Shown piece by piece: positions 35,883 through 44,564 of a stretch of 64,000 bases of DNA. The stretch is from Nocardia transvalensis (GTDB lineage: Bacteria > Actinomycetota > Actinomycetes > Mycobacteriales > Mycobacteriaceae), in contig NZ_JADLQQ010000007.1 in the NCBI RefSeq assembly GCF_015477765.1, forward strand, positions 531,537 to 595,536. Direction: 5' to 3'. The notes beneath the pieces were generated by a model. The model saw only the letters and a list, made by a program, of their open reading frames with translations, was not told where the DNA came from and did no database searches. The position numbers and the translations under genes are program-made. How positions within the stretch are numbered: position 1 is the first letter of the stretch; each line of letters starts with the position of its first letter.

Positions 35883-36032
35883 TTGTCCGGCTCCTTTCCA
35901 GGCAAGCGTCAGTCGCTTTCGGCGGTTTGGGGGTCCCGCCGAACGCTGCCTGGCGTGGTCCACGAGGAACCGACCACAGCCGGATTCCCGCTGACAGCGG
36001 GAGCGCAATGTCCGATTGTAACTCGCAAATCC

Positions 36033-37058
36033 TCAGCGATCGATAGTGAATTTCACAAGACCAGCAGTGGTTTCCTGGTCGATGGCGACGAGGCTGGCGT
36101 TGGCGGTAATGGGGATCCAACTGCCGTCGGTGCCGCGGACGCGTAGGTGGCCGCTGGTGCTGGACTTGGCGAGACCCTTGGCCATGTCGATCATGGTGCG
36201 GCGGTCGTCGGGGTGGACTTCCGGTGTGGGCTCGCCTTTGACATTGCGCCATGCGATCTGATCGGGGATCGGGGAGCCGTGCACCCATCGGATCAAGCGG
36301 AGATTGCGCAGGTTAATCAGCGCGCGATACTCGCCGACGGGCACGTCGGCTTCGAGTAGCCGGTGTTCGAGCAGCACCAAGGGTTCTGGCTGCCCGTCGG
36401 AGCCTGTGGTGACTTCTTGGCTGATGCCACGCGCGACACGATGGATCTCACCGTTGACGAGCTGTTCGTAGATGCGGCAGGAGAAATGCGCTCGGCAGCG
36501 TGAGCCGTCGCGACGGTAGACCGTCCAAATGCCCTGGTGGGTGCTGCCAGGGACGGCTGCGATGATGCGCTTCATCGCCTGCAGTTCCCTCGCATCGGTC
36601 TTGACCTGGGCGAACATGTTCGCCACTGACCGTTCCTGGCCGCGTTCGTCCTCAGGGATGTCGGCGAGTTCGGCCCATTCCGGGCTGCCGAGGGCAGTCA
36701 AGGTTGTGAGGTTGATGTCCCACGACCCGGCTTTCGGCCGTTCCGGTGGAGATTGGTTCTCGGTGCCCGACCACACCTGTACGCCGTGCAACCGTGTGCC
36801 GACGAAGTGCGGATGTGCCTCGACTCGGTGGCCGGCCCCGGTTGCCGACAGGGGTTCGTGGGTGTGGGCAACCGTAGCGATGGCCTGCTTGATCTTGGCT
36901 GCCGCTCCCTTCACCGCCTTTTCTAGTGGGAGGAATTCCTTCGGGCGGCCACCCCAGTCGACGATGGTGTAGTTACCGTCCAGTTCACCGAACGTTTCAA
37001 TGAGCAGCCACTGCGGTGACCGTGAGTGTTCTTCCTGTCGTAGGATTTTGTCGGCCAT
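36033..37058 (-). CDS. GAF/PAS-like sensory protein
   Basis: The 341-residue product begins MADKILRQEEHSRSPQWLLI. It contains a GAF-like part with GTRLHGVQVWSG, a PAS-like domain (GIWTVYRRDGSRCRAHFSC) and a final PAS domain (RLIRWVHGS, EVHPDDRRTMID, DGSWIPITANASLVAIDQE). The same order is seen in the gene at 34656, so they are likely tandem duplicates that diverged strongly. The chosen ATG at 37058 is the first in a plausible context; the start is not certain. It is divergent from the P450 gene with only 46 bases between, so promoters must overlap. Confidence 0.68.
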   Translation of the reverse strand: MADKILRQEEHSRSPQWLLIETFGELDGNYTIVDWGGRPKEFLPLEKAVKGAAAKIKQAIATVAHTHEPLSATGAGHRVEAHPHFVGTRLHGVQVWSGTENQSPPERPKAGSWDINLTTLTALGSPEWAELADIPEDERGQERSVANMFAQVKTDARELQAMKRIIAAVPGSTHQGIWTVYRRDGSRCRAHFSCRIYEQLVNGEIHRVARGISQEVTTGSDGQPEPLVLLEHRLLEADVPVGEYRALINLRNLRLIRWVHGSPIPDQIAWRNVKGEPTPEVHPDDRRTMIDMAKGLAKSSTSGHLRVRGTDGSWIPITANASLVAIDQETTAGLVKFTIDR

Positions 37059-37104
37059 GCCGTCATGATGCGCTTTTCCTGTCCTAGGGTCACGAAAATG
37101 GGGA

Positions 37105-38334
37105 ATGATGCCAACAGAAACTGTGATCTTCGGTGACACCTATTTCCGTGACCCACACCTGTTCTACCGTCAGGTGCACCAGCGCGGGCCGATCCACCGG
37201 TTCACCACTCCGTCCGGGGTCCACGGGTGGCTGGTAACCGCTGAACCTCTGGCACGCACCGTGCTCACGGACCCGCGGATCGGCAAGGGCCGTGACACCA
37301 TGCTCGGTGTCTCGGCTGCCGACGGGACTCGCGTCGGAATGCGGCAACGGCTGTTGCGATACGCCACCGAATGGGTCGTTACGCACATGCTCGGCGCCGA
37401 TCCTCCCGACCACACGCGGTTACGAAAAGCAGTATCCGACCACTTCAGCCCTCGCGCTGTCACCGCGTTGACACCACGTATCGACGCTCTTGCCACTGAC
37501 TTTGTCGACGCTATGGACTTCCCGGGGCCGGTGGACTTGGTGTCGGCATTGGCGTGCCCACTGCCGGTCGCCGTGATCTGCCGAATCACCGGCATCTCCG
37601 ACCGGCACCGGCACCGCATCGAACGATCTTCGGCTGTCCTGTCCGACGTCACCGTTGCCGACGCTGGTGAATTACGCCGTGCCAGCATCGATTTCGCCCG
37701 TTTGATCTTGCCGTACTTCGCGTCCCGTCGACTGCGTCCGCGCGACGACCTGATCACCTCGCTGACTCGCCATATGGGTGCTGGTGAGCTGAATCTGAAG
37801 GAAGCCTTGTCGACGGTCGCGCTGCTGTTGATCGCCGGGCACGAAACCACATCGAACCTGATCCTCGGGACCATGCTTGCGCTGTTGCGGGACCCGGAAG
37901 AGTTCGACCGGGTGCGCTCGGACCCGGTCCGGCTCGGTGCTGTCATCGATGAAACCCTGCGCACCGATCCCCCGTTGCCGGTCGCGACACTGCGTCAGGC
38001 GCATACGGACCTCGACCTCGCCGGAGTTCACGTCAGCCGAGGGGAACTACTGATGGTGTCGCTGCTGGCGGCGAACCACGACCCGGCAATTATCAGCGAC
38101 CCAGACACATTTGATGCCGGTCGCTCTGTTCAGCACATGTCCTTCGGCGCCGGAATCCACCACTGCCTCGGTGCGCGTCTGGCTCGTGTCGAGGCGACTG
38201 CAGCAATTACCCGCTTGGTCGAGCGTTATCCGCACATCAGCCTCGCCATCCCCGCTGAATCGCTTCGATGGCGGCGCAGCATCTTCTTCCGCAGGCTTGA
38301 ATCCCTGCCCGTAATCCTTTCCAGGGGTACGTGA
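37105..38334 (+). CDS. Cytochrome P450
   Basis: The 409-residue product is a full-length bacterial class I P450. The I-helix motif is AGHETTS, the K-helix ExxR is in DETLRTDPPLP, and the heme-ligand loop is FGAGIHHCLGARLA. The usual PERF-like block is FDAGRS, slightly unusual. It needs ferredoxin partners that are not encoded nearby. The ATG at 37105 is followed at once by a second ATG, and GGGGA precedes it. The substrate is unknown. It lies inside the mobile element as cargo. Confidence 0.93.
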   Translation: MMPTETVIFGDTYFRDPHLFYRQVHQRGPIHRFTTPSGVHGWLVTAEPLARTVLTDPRIGKGRDTMLGVSAADGTRVGMRQRLLRYATEWVVTHMLGADPPDHTRLRKAVSDHFSPRAVTALTPRIDALATDFVDAMDFPGPVDLVSALACPLPVAVICRITGISDRHRHRIERSSAVLSDVTVADAGELRRASIDFARLILPYFASRRLRPRDDLITSLTRHMGAGELNLKEALSTVALLLIAGHETTSNLILGTMLALLRDPEEFDRVRSDPVRLGAVIDETLRTDPPLPVATLRQAHTDLDLAGVHVSRGELLMVSLLAANHDPAIISDPDTFDAGRSVQHMSFGAGIHHCLGARLARVEATAAITRLVERYPHISLAIPAESLRWRRSIFFRRLESLPVILSRGT

Positions 38335-38655
38335 CACCGACCGAAGGACTACCTGGATTGAGGATGTTGCGCTCCAGAGCTGCCTGGGACATATGGTCGG
38401 TTGCCCATAGGTTGCGGCCGAGTGTGATGTGAGTTACATTGGTGTTCCTCCCTGGCTTTCGGGGGCTCCCGGCAACCGCAGAAGCGGAACCGGATGAAGG
38501 CCGACCGGCATCCTTTCTTTTCCCGCTCTGCATGTCATTGCGTGCCATGTGGCTGCAGTGTCGCGGGCGTCGGCCGGTGCAGTCGCCACGATCCCAAGAA
38601 AAATCTCTGCACGATAGTGCTTTCGCGGATCGTGGGTTGGCTCGAGGAGGTAACG
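38335..38655. other. Gap between the P450 and the next small gene
   Basis: About 320 bases without a convincing gene. A minus-strand frame crosses it and continues over the next gene, but it has no ribosome binding site and no family-like sequence. Confidence 0.4.
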
Positions 38656-38928
38656 ATGCGTGCACCGTCTCTGCACAGCAGCAATGATGAGATGTTCGGC
38701 GACCAAGCGAACCGGAGCGATCTCCGAACGCCAGGTTGCAGACGGACCAGCGTGCTGTGTGATGAAACGCTGAGCGAACGGCTCGAGCGGCTGTACGACG
38801 AAGAGATCGACGGGATCCTGCGTCGGCGGAGGTTGGTGCGCCAGCAGCGCCGCACGCGAGATCAGCCGATGCGTGAGTGGCGTGATGTTGGCTTGCGTCA
38901 GCATCGCCCACGCGAGTGCTCGGCGTAG
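38656..38928 (+). CDS. Small charged protein, unknown
   Basis: The 90-residue product is very rich in Arg and Glu (LSERLERLYDEEIDGILRRR). The ATG at 38656 follows GAGGAGG by five bases, which is strong support for a real gene. I recognise no domain. A minus-strand frame over the same bases (38434-38904) lacks a ribosome binding site. It could be a small regulator or DNA-associated protein of the element. Confidence 0.5.
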   Translation: MRAPSLHSSNDEMFGDQANRSDLRTPGCRRTSVLCDETLSERLERLYDEEIDGILRRRRLVRQQRRTRDQPMREWRDVGLRQHRPRECSA

Positions 38929-39143
38929 AGAGTTTTCTGGTTGTCGCTACTCGGGATTCTGTTGCGACATAAATTCATTCGATTGGTTTGTACGAACCCG
39001 TCCGAAGAGCGAGCTAGGTTCTCCGCGATCTTTTACTGGTGGGTGTACCGGATGTGCTGGTGCGTCAGTCAGGCCGCCAGGCAATAGGGCAGAGGCTGGC
39101 TCCCCTACGCCCGTTGGCGAAGGCGGGTGATTGGAGGTGCGCG

Positions 39144-39395
39144 GTGACGGCTGGCATGTGTGATCGATGCGGTGCCCGTGATGGAACTGATCGCATTCTG
39201 AATATTCACGAAATCAGTGCCCGGACTGGGGATTCCCCGGATCGGATTCGTCATTTGCGTGTGGTGGGACACGAGCTGTATTCGAAGGCGTGGAAGAGTG
39301 GGGATGCGCCGAATGCACCGCTGCGGCTGGAGCAGTCGAAGGTGGACGCCTGGGTTGCGTCTCGGCGCAACGCGGATCGCCGGAGCGGCCTGTGA
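39144..39395 (+). CDS. Excisionase/MerR-type helix-turn-helix protein
   Basis: The 83-residue product contains a winged-helix like that of excisionases and the MerR group: LNIHEISARTGDSPDRIRHL, then PLRLEQSKVDAWVASRR. The GTG at 39144 has GGAGG seven bases upstream. Its stop overlaps the GTG of the cutinase gene, so it is the first gene of the transfer operon as seen here. It might regulate the operon or aid excision. An N-terminal CDRCG motif is also present. Confidence 0.7.
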   Translation: MTAGMCDRCGARDGTDRILNIHEISARTGDSPDRIRHLRVVGHELYSKAWKSGDAPNAPLRLEQSKVDAWVASRRNADRRSGL

Positions 39396-41392
39396 AAGAC
39401 ATTGTCTTGGGCGGGGACCCATCGGCTGGAACCAAGCCCTATCGCCTCCGGTGCCTTCTGATCGGTGCGATCACCGGGGCGACGGTAGTGGCCGGCGTCG
39501 TACCAGGCGTCGCGAAAGCTCAGAGTGGTAGCGATTACCCGAACCGGGAGTGCCCTGTAGTGGCCGGTGTGTTTGTGCCGGGCACATGGGAGACGAGCGC
39601 GCAGGCAGACGAGCGCGCACCCGTGGGTCTGCTGGCGCCGGTGGCGACGGAGCTGGCGCAGCGGTTCGGTGACCGGTTCGCCTACCGGTTCCCGGCTTAT
39701 GCTGCCGCGGCGTTCGATCGGATACCCTACGGTGACAGCAAGGCCACTGGCGTGGCCGCGGTGCGCCGTGTGGTGTCGGACTTCGGTAATCGTTGTCCGG
39801 CAACGAAGTTCGTGGTTGCTGGGTACAGCCAGGGCGCCGACGCGGTGGGCGACGTGGTTACGTCGATCGGATGCTCGGGGGAGCCGGTATCTGCTGATCG
39901 TGTGCTGGCGGTCGGGTTGATCGCGGACCCGCGTCGTGGTGCGGCGGGGGACAGGCTGGTCGGCCCGCAGGTCGATGGTCAGGGAATTGCCGGTGCGCGG
40001 TCAGGCTTTTGCCAGTTGTCGGGGGTCACTGCGGAGATCTGTGCCGACCAGGACCTGTATTGCTCCACCGATGCCGCACAGCATCCGATTCTGTCGGGAC
40101 TGGGGCGTGTGCTGTCGCAGCCGACGGGACCGGCCGGCCAGAGTGGGCAGAGCGCGGAGGGGGTCGGCACCGACGGGGCGTTGACGGATTTGACGCGGTC
40201 GCTGGTGTCGAACTTCGGCGAGGTGCATCTGGACCAGGTTCTGTCGGCGATCGAGGCGCTGGTGGCGCAGGTGAGTTCCGGGCATCCGGATCCGGGGCAG
40301 ATCTCTCGCAGCGTGGAGACCCTGACGGCGACGCTACGGCCGCTCGGGGACCTCGCGGCGTGGGCGGCAGGAAATCCCGGGGCTCAGGCGCGGCTGGCGG
40401 ATGCCGCCGAGGGCTCACCGGATCGCGTCGCGGGGCAGATCTTGGGCGCTACGTCGCAATCGGATCTGACTGGCGCGCTGGATGCGCTGGCATCCATCGG
40501 GTCTCAGATCGCGTCCCTCGGGGCGGGGCACGCCGACAACGGAGAGCTGGCGGCTGCGGCTGATCGGGTGGCGTCTGCGACGGTGCCGCTGACCGAATCG
40601 GTGGCGACCTCCCCAGCCGACATGCTCAGTGACGCGTCACGGGTGTTGTCGGTGCTGAAGCCATCGGTCCTGGTGGACCAGGTCACCAACGTGGCGGTGA
40701 ACGGGCTGCGGTTCGCCGGAAACCTTCCCGGCCTGCTCGAGGTGCTGAACCGGATCGTGGGCCTGATCGGTGACCCAGCGATGGACCTGGCAACGAAGGT
40801 GCGCGGCTTGCACGAGCTGTTCGGGAAGGTGAATACCGCGTTCGAGCCCATGGTGCGGTTGGCAGCGGGAGTCGACTTGCACACCGTGTCCGGGTTGATC
40901 GGTTTGATCCCGGACAGCAGCGGGGCCGCGCAGATCATCTCCGTGCTGGTAGGGCTACTGGCCAACCTGGATGTAGCGGCGCTAGCCGCGCAGATCGGGC
41001 ATCTGCAGGAGAACCTGTGGCAGATCGTCGAAGCCATTGCCGCAGGCGCGAATCCAGTCGATATCGCTACTCGCGCAACAGCGTTCATACCGACACTGTT
41101 GGGATTTGCCACCATCGCGGTCGACACTCTGACGGGCGCACCGAAGTCGAGCGACTTCGCGACTGGTGGGCAGGACTTGTCGGGGGTGGCCCGGTCGCTG
41201 ACGGACACGCAGCTCGTGCAGGGTGCGGATGCGTTGGCGCAGCTGGCATCGGAAGGGTTCAGCGCCGCTTCGTTTTTCGGGTCGGGAGTGCATCAGGGCT
41301 ACGACCAGTACGTCGTCGATGGGCAGCGGACCGCGACGCAGTGGCTGGCCGACTGGTTCACCAACCGGATCCGGTCGCTCGGACTGGTGTGA
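39392..41392 (+). CDS. Cutinase-family esterase with long C-terminal domain, in the transfer operon
   Basis: The 666-residue product has a signal sequence (LLIGAITGATVVAGVVPGVA) and a cutinase domain with CPVVAGVFVPGTWE, the nucleophile in VAGYSQGADAV, the Asp in CADQDLYC and the His in AQHPIL. A region of about 400 residues, probably helical (repeated LxxLxxAxxx patterns, many V/L/A), follows and is unlike any family that I know. Cutinase-type enzymes in mycolic-acid bacteria cleave lipid esters, including trehalose mycolates. The GTG start overlaps the stop of the excisionase-like gene. It is linked by overlaps to the peptidoglycan hydrolase gene. Confidence 0.88.
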   Translation: MKDIVLGGDPSAGTKPYRLRCLLIGAITGATVVAGVVPGVAKAQSGSDYPNRECPVVAGVFVPGTWETSAQADERAPVGLLAPVATELAQRFGDRFAYRFPAYAAAAFDRIPYGDSKATGVAAVRRVVSDFGNRCPATKFVVAGYSQGADAVGDVVTSIGCSGEPVSADRVLAVGLIADPRRGAAGDRLVGPQVDGQGIAGARSGFCQLSGVTAEICADQDLYCSTDAAQHPILSGLGRVLSQPTGPAGQSGQSAEGVGTDGALTDLTRSLVSNFGEVHLDQVLSAIEALVAQVSSGHPDPGQISRSVETLTATLRPLGDLAAWAAGNPGAQARLADAAEGSPDRVAGQILGATSQSDLTGALDALASIGSQIASLGAGHADNGELAAAADRVASATVPLTESVATSPADMLSDASRVLSVLKPSVLVDQVTNVAVNGLRFAGNLPGLLEVLNRIVGLIGDPAMDLATKVRGLHELFGKVNTAFEPMVRLAAGVDLHTVSGLIGLIPDSSGAAQIISVLVGLLANLDVAALAAQIGHLQENLWQIVEAIAAGANPVDIATRATAFIPTLLGFATIAVDTLTGAPKSSDFATGGQDLSGVARSLTDTQLVQGADALAQLASEGFSAASFFGSGVHQGYDQYVVDGQRTATQWLADWFTNRIRSLGLV

Positions 41393-42594
41393 TGAGCACC
41401 GGACCGATACGAGCGCTGGTGGCGGTCAGCGCGGTACCGGCCGCAGCGGGATTGCTGCTGATCGGCGCTGGCGACCGGACACCGCCGGATCCGCGTTGCC
41501 TCCCGGATATACCGCGGGTGTCACGCCAGCAGCCAATGTCGTCACAGCACGCAGTGTTCCCGCTACCGGCGGGCAGCTACACGGTGTCCTCACCGTTCGG
41601 GCCGCGCGACGACGGGTTCCACAGCGGCGTAGATCTGGCTGCACCTCGGGGCACCGCGATCCTCGCGGCGCTGGATGGCAGGGTGGTGGCGGCTGGGCCG
41701 GCGTCGGGGTTCGGGAACTGGATCGTCGTGGACAGCCAGCGCCCGGACGGGCTGGTGTCGACGGTGTACGGGCACATGTTCGGCGATGGTGTCCTGGTCC
41801 GCGTGAACGAGACCGTGCGCGCGGGCCAGCAGATCGGTGCGGTCGGCAGCGCGGGCGCATCCACCGGCCCGCACCTGCATTTCGAAGTCTGGCCGGGGGG
41901 CCGATTTCAGGGCGGAGGCGCCGTGGACCCGATGCCCTGGCTCGGGGCGACCCCGCCGGAGGAAGCGCGCGGCCCGGCGCAGCAGGTGGGGCTTTCGGGC
42001 GGGTTCGGGATGACGTCACGCTCCCAGCGTGGACGAGGTTCGACCACAGCCGCAGTGGGATGTGCGCCGACCTTCGGGGGCAGTCCGTTGTTACCCGGGT
42101 TGGTGCCGCCGGAATTTGAGCTGTGGATCCGCAAGGCTGCGGTCCAGTGCCCGGGGCTGTCGGAGCCCATCGTGGCGGCGCAGCTGCGGCAGGAGTCGGG
42201 ATTCAACCGCTGGGCCCGCTCGCCTGCCGGGGCATTGGGACCGGCTCAGTTCATGCCCGGCACCTGGGCCGGGCACGGTGTGGATGGTGACGGTGACGGG
42301 ACTGCGGATGTGTTCTCGATACCGGATGCGGTGGTGTCGCAGGGCAAGTACGCGTGCGAGCTGATCGGTATCGCGAAAACCGCTCTAGCAGAAGGTCGCT
42401 TACGCGGTGAGCTGACCGAGCTGTGGTTGAGCATGTACAACTGCGGCGCCCAGAACACCCTCGATCAGGGCGGGGTCTGCCAGAACGCCGAAACCCGGAC
42501 CTACGTCCGCACGATCCCGGAACTGGCCACTCGCTACTACACCGGACTCTCCACCCAGCGACCGGATATCCGTGCCGGTGGGGGAGCGACATGA
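41392..42594 (+). CDS. Bifunctional peptidoglycan hydrolase: M23 peptidase plus lytic transglycosylase
   Basis: The 400-residue product has a short hydrophobic N-terminus, an M23 domain (HSGVDLA, GPHLHFEVW) and a C-terminal SLT transglycosylase domain with the catalytic Glu in LRQESGFNRWARSPAGALG, followed by GPAQFMPGTWAG. It should cut both peptide and glycan strands to let the secretion channel through the wall. Such fused hydrolases are typical of Gram-positive conjugation systems (VirB1/TcpG-like). The ATG overlaps the cutinase stop (ATGA form). Confidence 0.9.
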   Translation: MSTGPIRALVAVSAVPAAAGLLLIGAGDRTPPDPRCLPDIPRVSRQQPMSSQHAVFPLPAGSYTVSSPFGPRDDGFHSGVDLAAPRGTAILAALDGRVVAAGPASGFGNWIVVDSQRPDGLVSTVYGHMFGDGVLVRVNETVRAGQQIGAVGSAGASTGPHLHFEVWPGGRFQGGGAVDPMPWLGATPPEEARGPAQQVGLSGGFGMTSRSQRGRGSTTAAVGCAPTFGGSPLLPGLVPPEFELWIRKAAVQCPGLSEPIVAAQLRQESGFNRWARSPAGALGPAQFMPGTWAGHGVDGDGDGTADVFSIPDAVVSQGKYACELIGIAKTALAEGRLRGELTELWLSMYNCGAQNTLDQGGVCQNAETRTYVRTIPELATRYYTGLSTQRPDIRAGGGAT

Positions 42595-44051
42595 TCAATG
42601 GGACATCCAGTTCGACAGAGCCCTTACCCAGCACCCAGTTCCGCGGCCCGGCCACTGAGCCAAAGGTTGACCAACCGAAGGAGGTCACCGTGACCGAACA
42701 CCCGACAGGCACCGGCGACATCGCCGGTGAGCGTGAGGATTACACCGCTGAACGGCCGGTCGATCTTCGCCGACAGCGACTTCGCCCGGCCGGATCGCCG
42801 GACGCTGCAGCACAGGAGCCCGCCAACACCGGCCGACAGGCAGCCGACAGTGATGCGGGGCAGGACATTTCGGATCCCTATGGGGTCGGCGCGGAGAATC
42901 TGGAGGGATCGGGACCGGATGCGCGGGAGGTCGCCGCGGTGCGGGAAGCGCGGCTGGCGATGCTGCGCCACCCTGCCCCGGGTGTGGAGACCGATCCGGC
43001 GCAATGGGGGTGGCGGGGCGCGCTGAACAGTCTCGGACTGCGCTTGCGACCACGCCGGGAGAGTGCGGAAGTGGCGTATCGCCACGCCGTGGAGCGGATC
43101 CGTCAGCCGCTGGCCGGGACACCGCTCGTGGTGGTGGCCAACCCGAAGGGCGGCACCGGCGTGACCCCTGCCGTGGTGCTGTTGTCGGCGTTGTTCGCTC
43201 AGCATCGCGGCGGCCAGGTCGTGGCCTGGGACGCCAACGAAGCCTGCGGCACCTTGGCGGACCGCGCCGCGGTCTCGACGGGTCCGGAGACGGTGTGGGA
43301 TGTTCTCGGACACGCCCGCCAGCTGTGTTCGGCGAACGCGGACGCCTCCGGCCTGGCCCGGTTCCTGCATCGGCAGCCGACCCTGGACGAGGTACTGGCC
43401 TCCGACCACGCACCTGGCGGCAGCTGCTGCGTCGGCACCGAGGAGTGCGCGGCCATCTGGGCGGTGCTGCGCCGCCATCGTTCTCTCGTCGTGGCCGACA
43501 CCGGCAACAACGACCGCGCGCCCGCGTTCCGCTGGGCGATCGAGCACGCCACGCAGCTCGTTGTCCCCGTGATCGGCCGTCGCGACGCCGTGGTCGCGGC
43601 CCTGCGGCTGCTGGACGGGATCGCCGACGACGGTCACGACGAACTCGCGGCCGCCGCGGTGGTCGTCCTGGCGGCCGGGGGTGATTCCGGCATGGCAGCC
43701 GAAGCGCTGAGCACCGCCGGAGTGCAGCGCGTGGTCGGTGTGCCGTTCGACCCGGTCCTCGCCAGCGGAGAACGCATTGTCGTGCCACGGCTGCGCAGGA
43801 CCACCGTCGCTGCGTGGACCGAGGTGGCGGCTCTGGTCGCCGACGGCATCGCTGACTCTTTCGCACACGACCAAACACCACTGGAAAGCGACTTCATCCC
43901 CGAACCCCGATGGGTAGCAAACGATCTGGATTCGCTGACGGTGAAACAGCGACGGATGCTCGCCTACGCATTACGTGAGGGGACTGCCGCCTTCACAGGC
44001 CATTTCCGTGCACCCGCCACCGGCGAACGACTCAGCGATCCCGGCCGATGA
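42591..44051 (+). CDS. ParA/MinD-like ATPase with altered Walker A
   Basis: The 486-residue product (453 if it starts at the GTG at 42690) has a disordered acidic N-terminus and a ParA-like domain. The phosphate loop reads PKGGTGVTPA where the family has KGGxGKT, so the second lysine is Val. VVADTGNND replaces the usual DxPP, and TQLVVPVIGRRD follows. It may therefore bind but not hydrolyse ATP. The ATG overlaps the previous stop. The internal GTG has a perfect AAGGAGG five bases before it, so both starts are possible. It may position or anchor the transfer apparatus. Confidence 0.78.
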   Translation: MINGTSSSTEPLPSTQFRGPATEPKVDQPKEVTVTEHPTGTGDIAGEREDYTAERPVDLRRQRLRPAGSPDAAAQEPANTGRQAADSDAGQDISDPYGVGAENLEGSGPDAREVAAVREARLAMLRHPAPGVETDPAQWGWRGALNSLGLRLRPRRESAEVAYRHAVERIRQPLAGTPLVVVANPKGGTGVTPAVVLLSALFAQHRGGQVVAWDANEACGTLADRAAVSTGPETVWDVLGHARQLCSANADASGLARFLHRQPTLDEVLASDHAPGGSCCVGTEECAAIWAVLRRHRSLVVADTGNNDRAPAFRWAIEHATQLVVPVIGRRDAVVAALRLLDGIADDGHDELAAAAVVVLAAGGDSGMAAEALSTAGVQRVVGVPFDPVLASGERIVVPRLRRTTVAAWTEVAALVADGIADSFAHDQTPLESDFIPEPRWVANDLDSLTVKQRRMLAYALREGTAAFTGHFRAPATGERLSDPGR

Positions 44052-44080
44052 CTCGGCAGCCATCCCGAGGGAGGTCCACC

Positions 44081-44488
44081 ATGTTCAATTCCTCTGCGGC
44101 GCTGGCGTTTCGGCGCATCATAGCGAGGATCAGTGCGCAGAGCGCGCTGATCGCCGTGGGACTGGCCCTTGCATCGGCTCCGGCGCGAGCCGACGGAATC
44201 CAGAATCCACTCGACGGCGTGAGCCCCGACCTGGGCCTGTTCTCCGGCGCACTAGACGCGTCGTGGAAACGAGTGGTCGCCTTCATCTGGGCGCTCGTGG
44301 TGATCGGTTCGTCGGTGCGGGTGATCGTCGGCGCATTCAAGGTCCGGCGGGCTAAATCCCGCGGCTACGCCAACGACCTCGCCGAAGGCAGCGAAGAACT
44401 CCAAGACGCCCTGATCTCACTTGGGCTGGTCGGACTGGCCTCACCCATCATCGCCACCGTGTTGTTCGTCGTCAGCGGAAGCCACTGA
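44081..44488 (+). CDS. Small membrane protein, VirB2-like layout
   Basis: The 135-residue product has a signal peptide (LIAVGLALASAPARADG) and two further membrane segments (VVAFIWALVVIGSSVRVIVG and ISLGLVGLASPIIATVLFVV) joined by a basic cytosolic loop. This is the layout of VirB2/TrbC-type pilin-like subunits of type IV systems, but the sequence itself is too divergent to claim. The ATG at 44081 has GGAGG in front; an alternative ATG at 44048 overlaps the previous stop. Confidence 0.7.
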   Translation: MFNSSAALAFRRIIARISAQSALIAVGLALASAPARADGIQNPLDGVSPDLGLFSGALDASWKRVVAFIWALVVIGSSVRVIVGAFKVRRAKSRGYANDLAEGSEELQDALISLGLVGLASPIIATVLFVVSGSH

Positions 44489-44564
44489 ACAAACAGTCGC
44501 ACAAGGAGATTCGCCCCTGAACCTGGCTGGCTGTCAGGTCACAACATTGGAGGAGGTGTAGCAG

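Noticed and set aside
38434..38904. A 156-codon minus-strand frame after the P450 gene
   Set aside because: It lacks a ribosome binding site, while the opposite frame at 38656 has a strong one. It also has no recognisable sequence.
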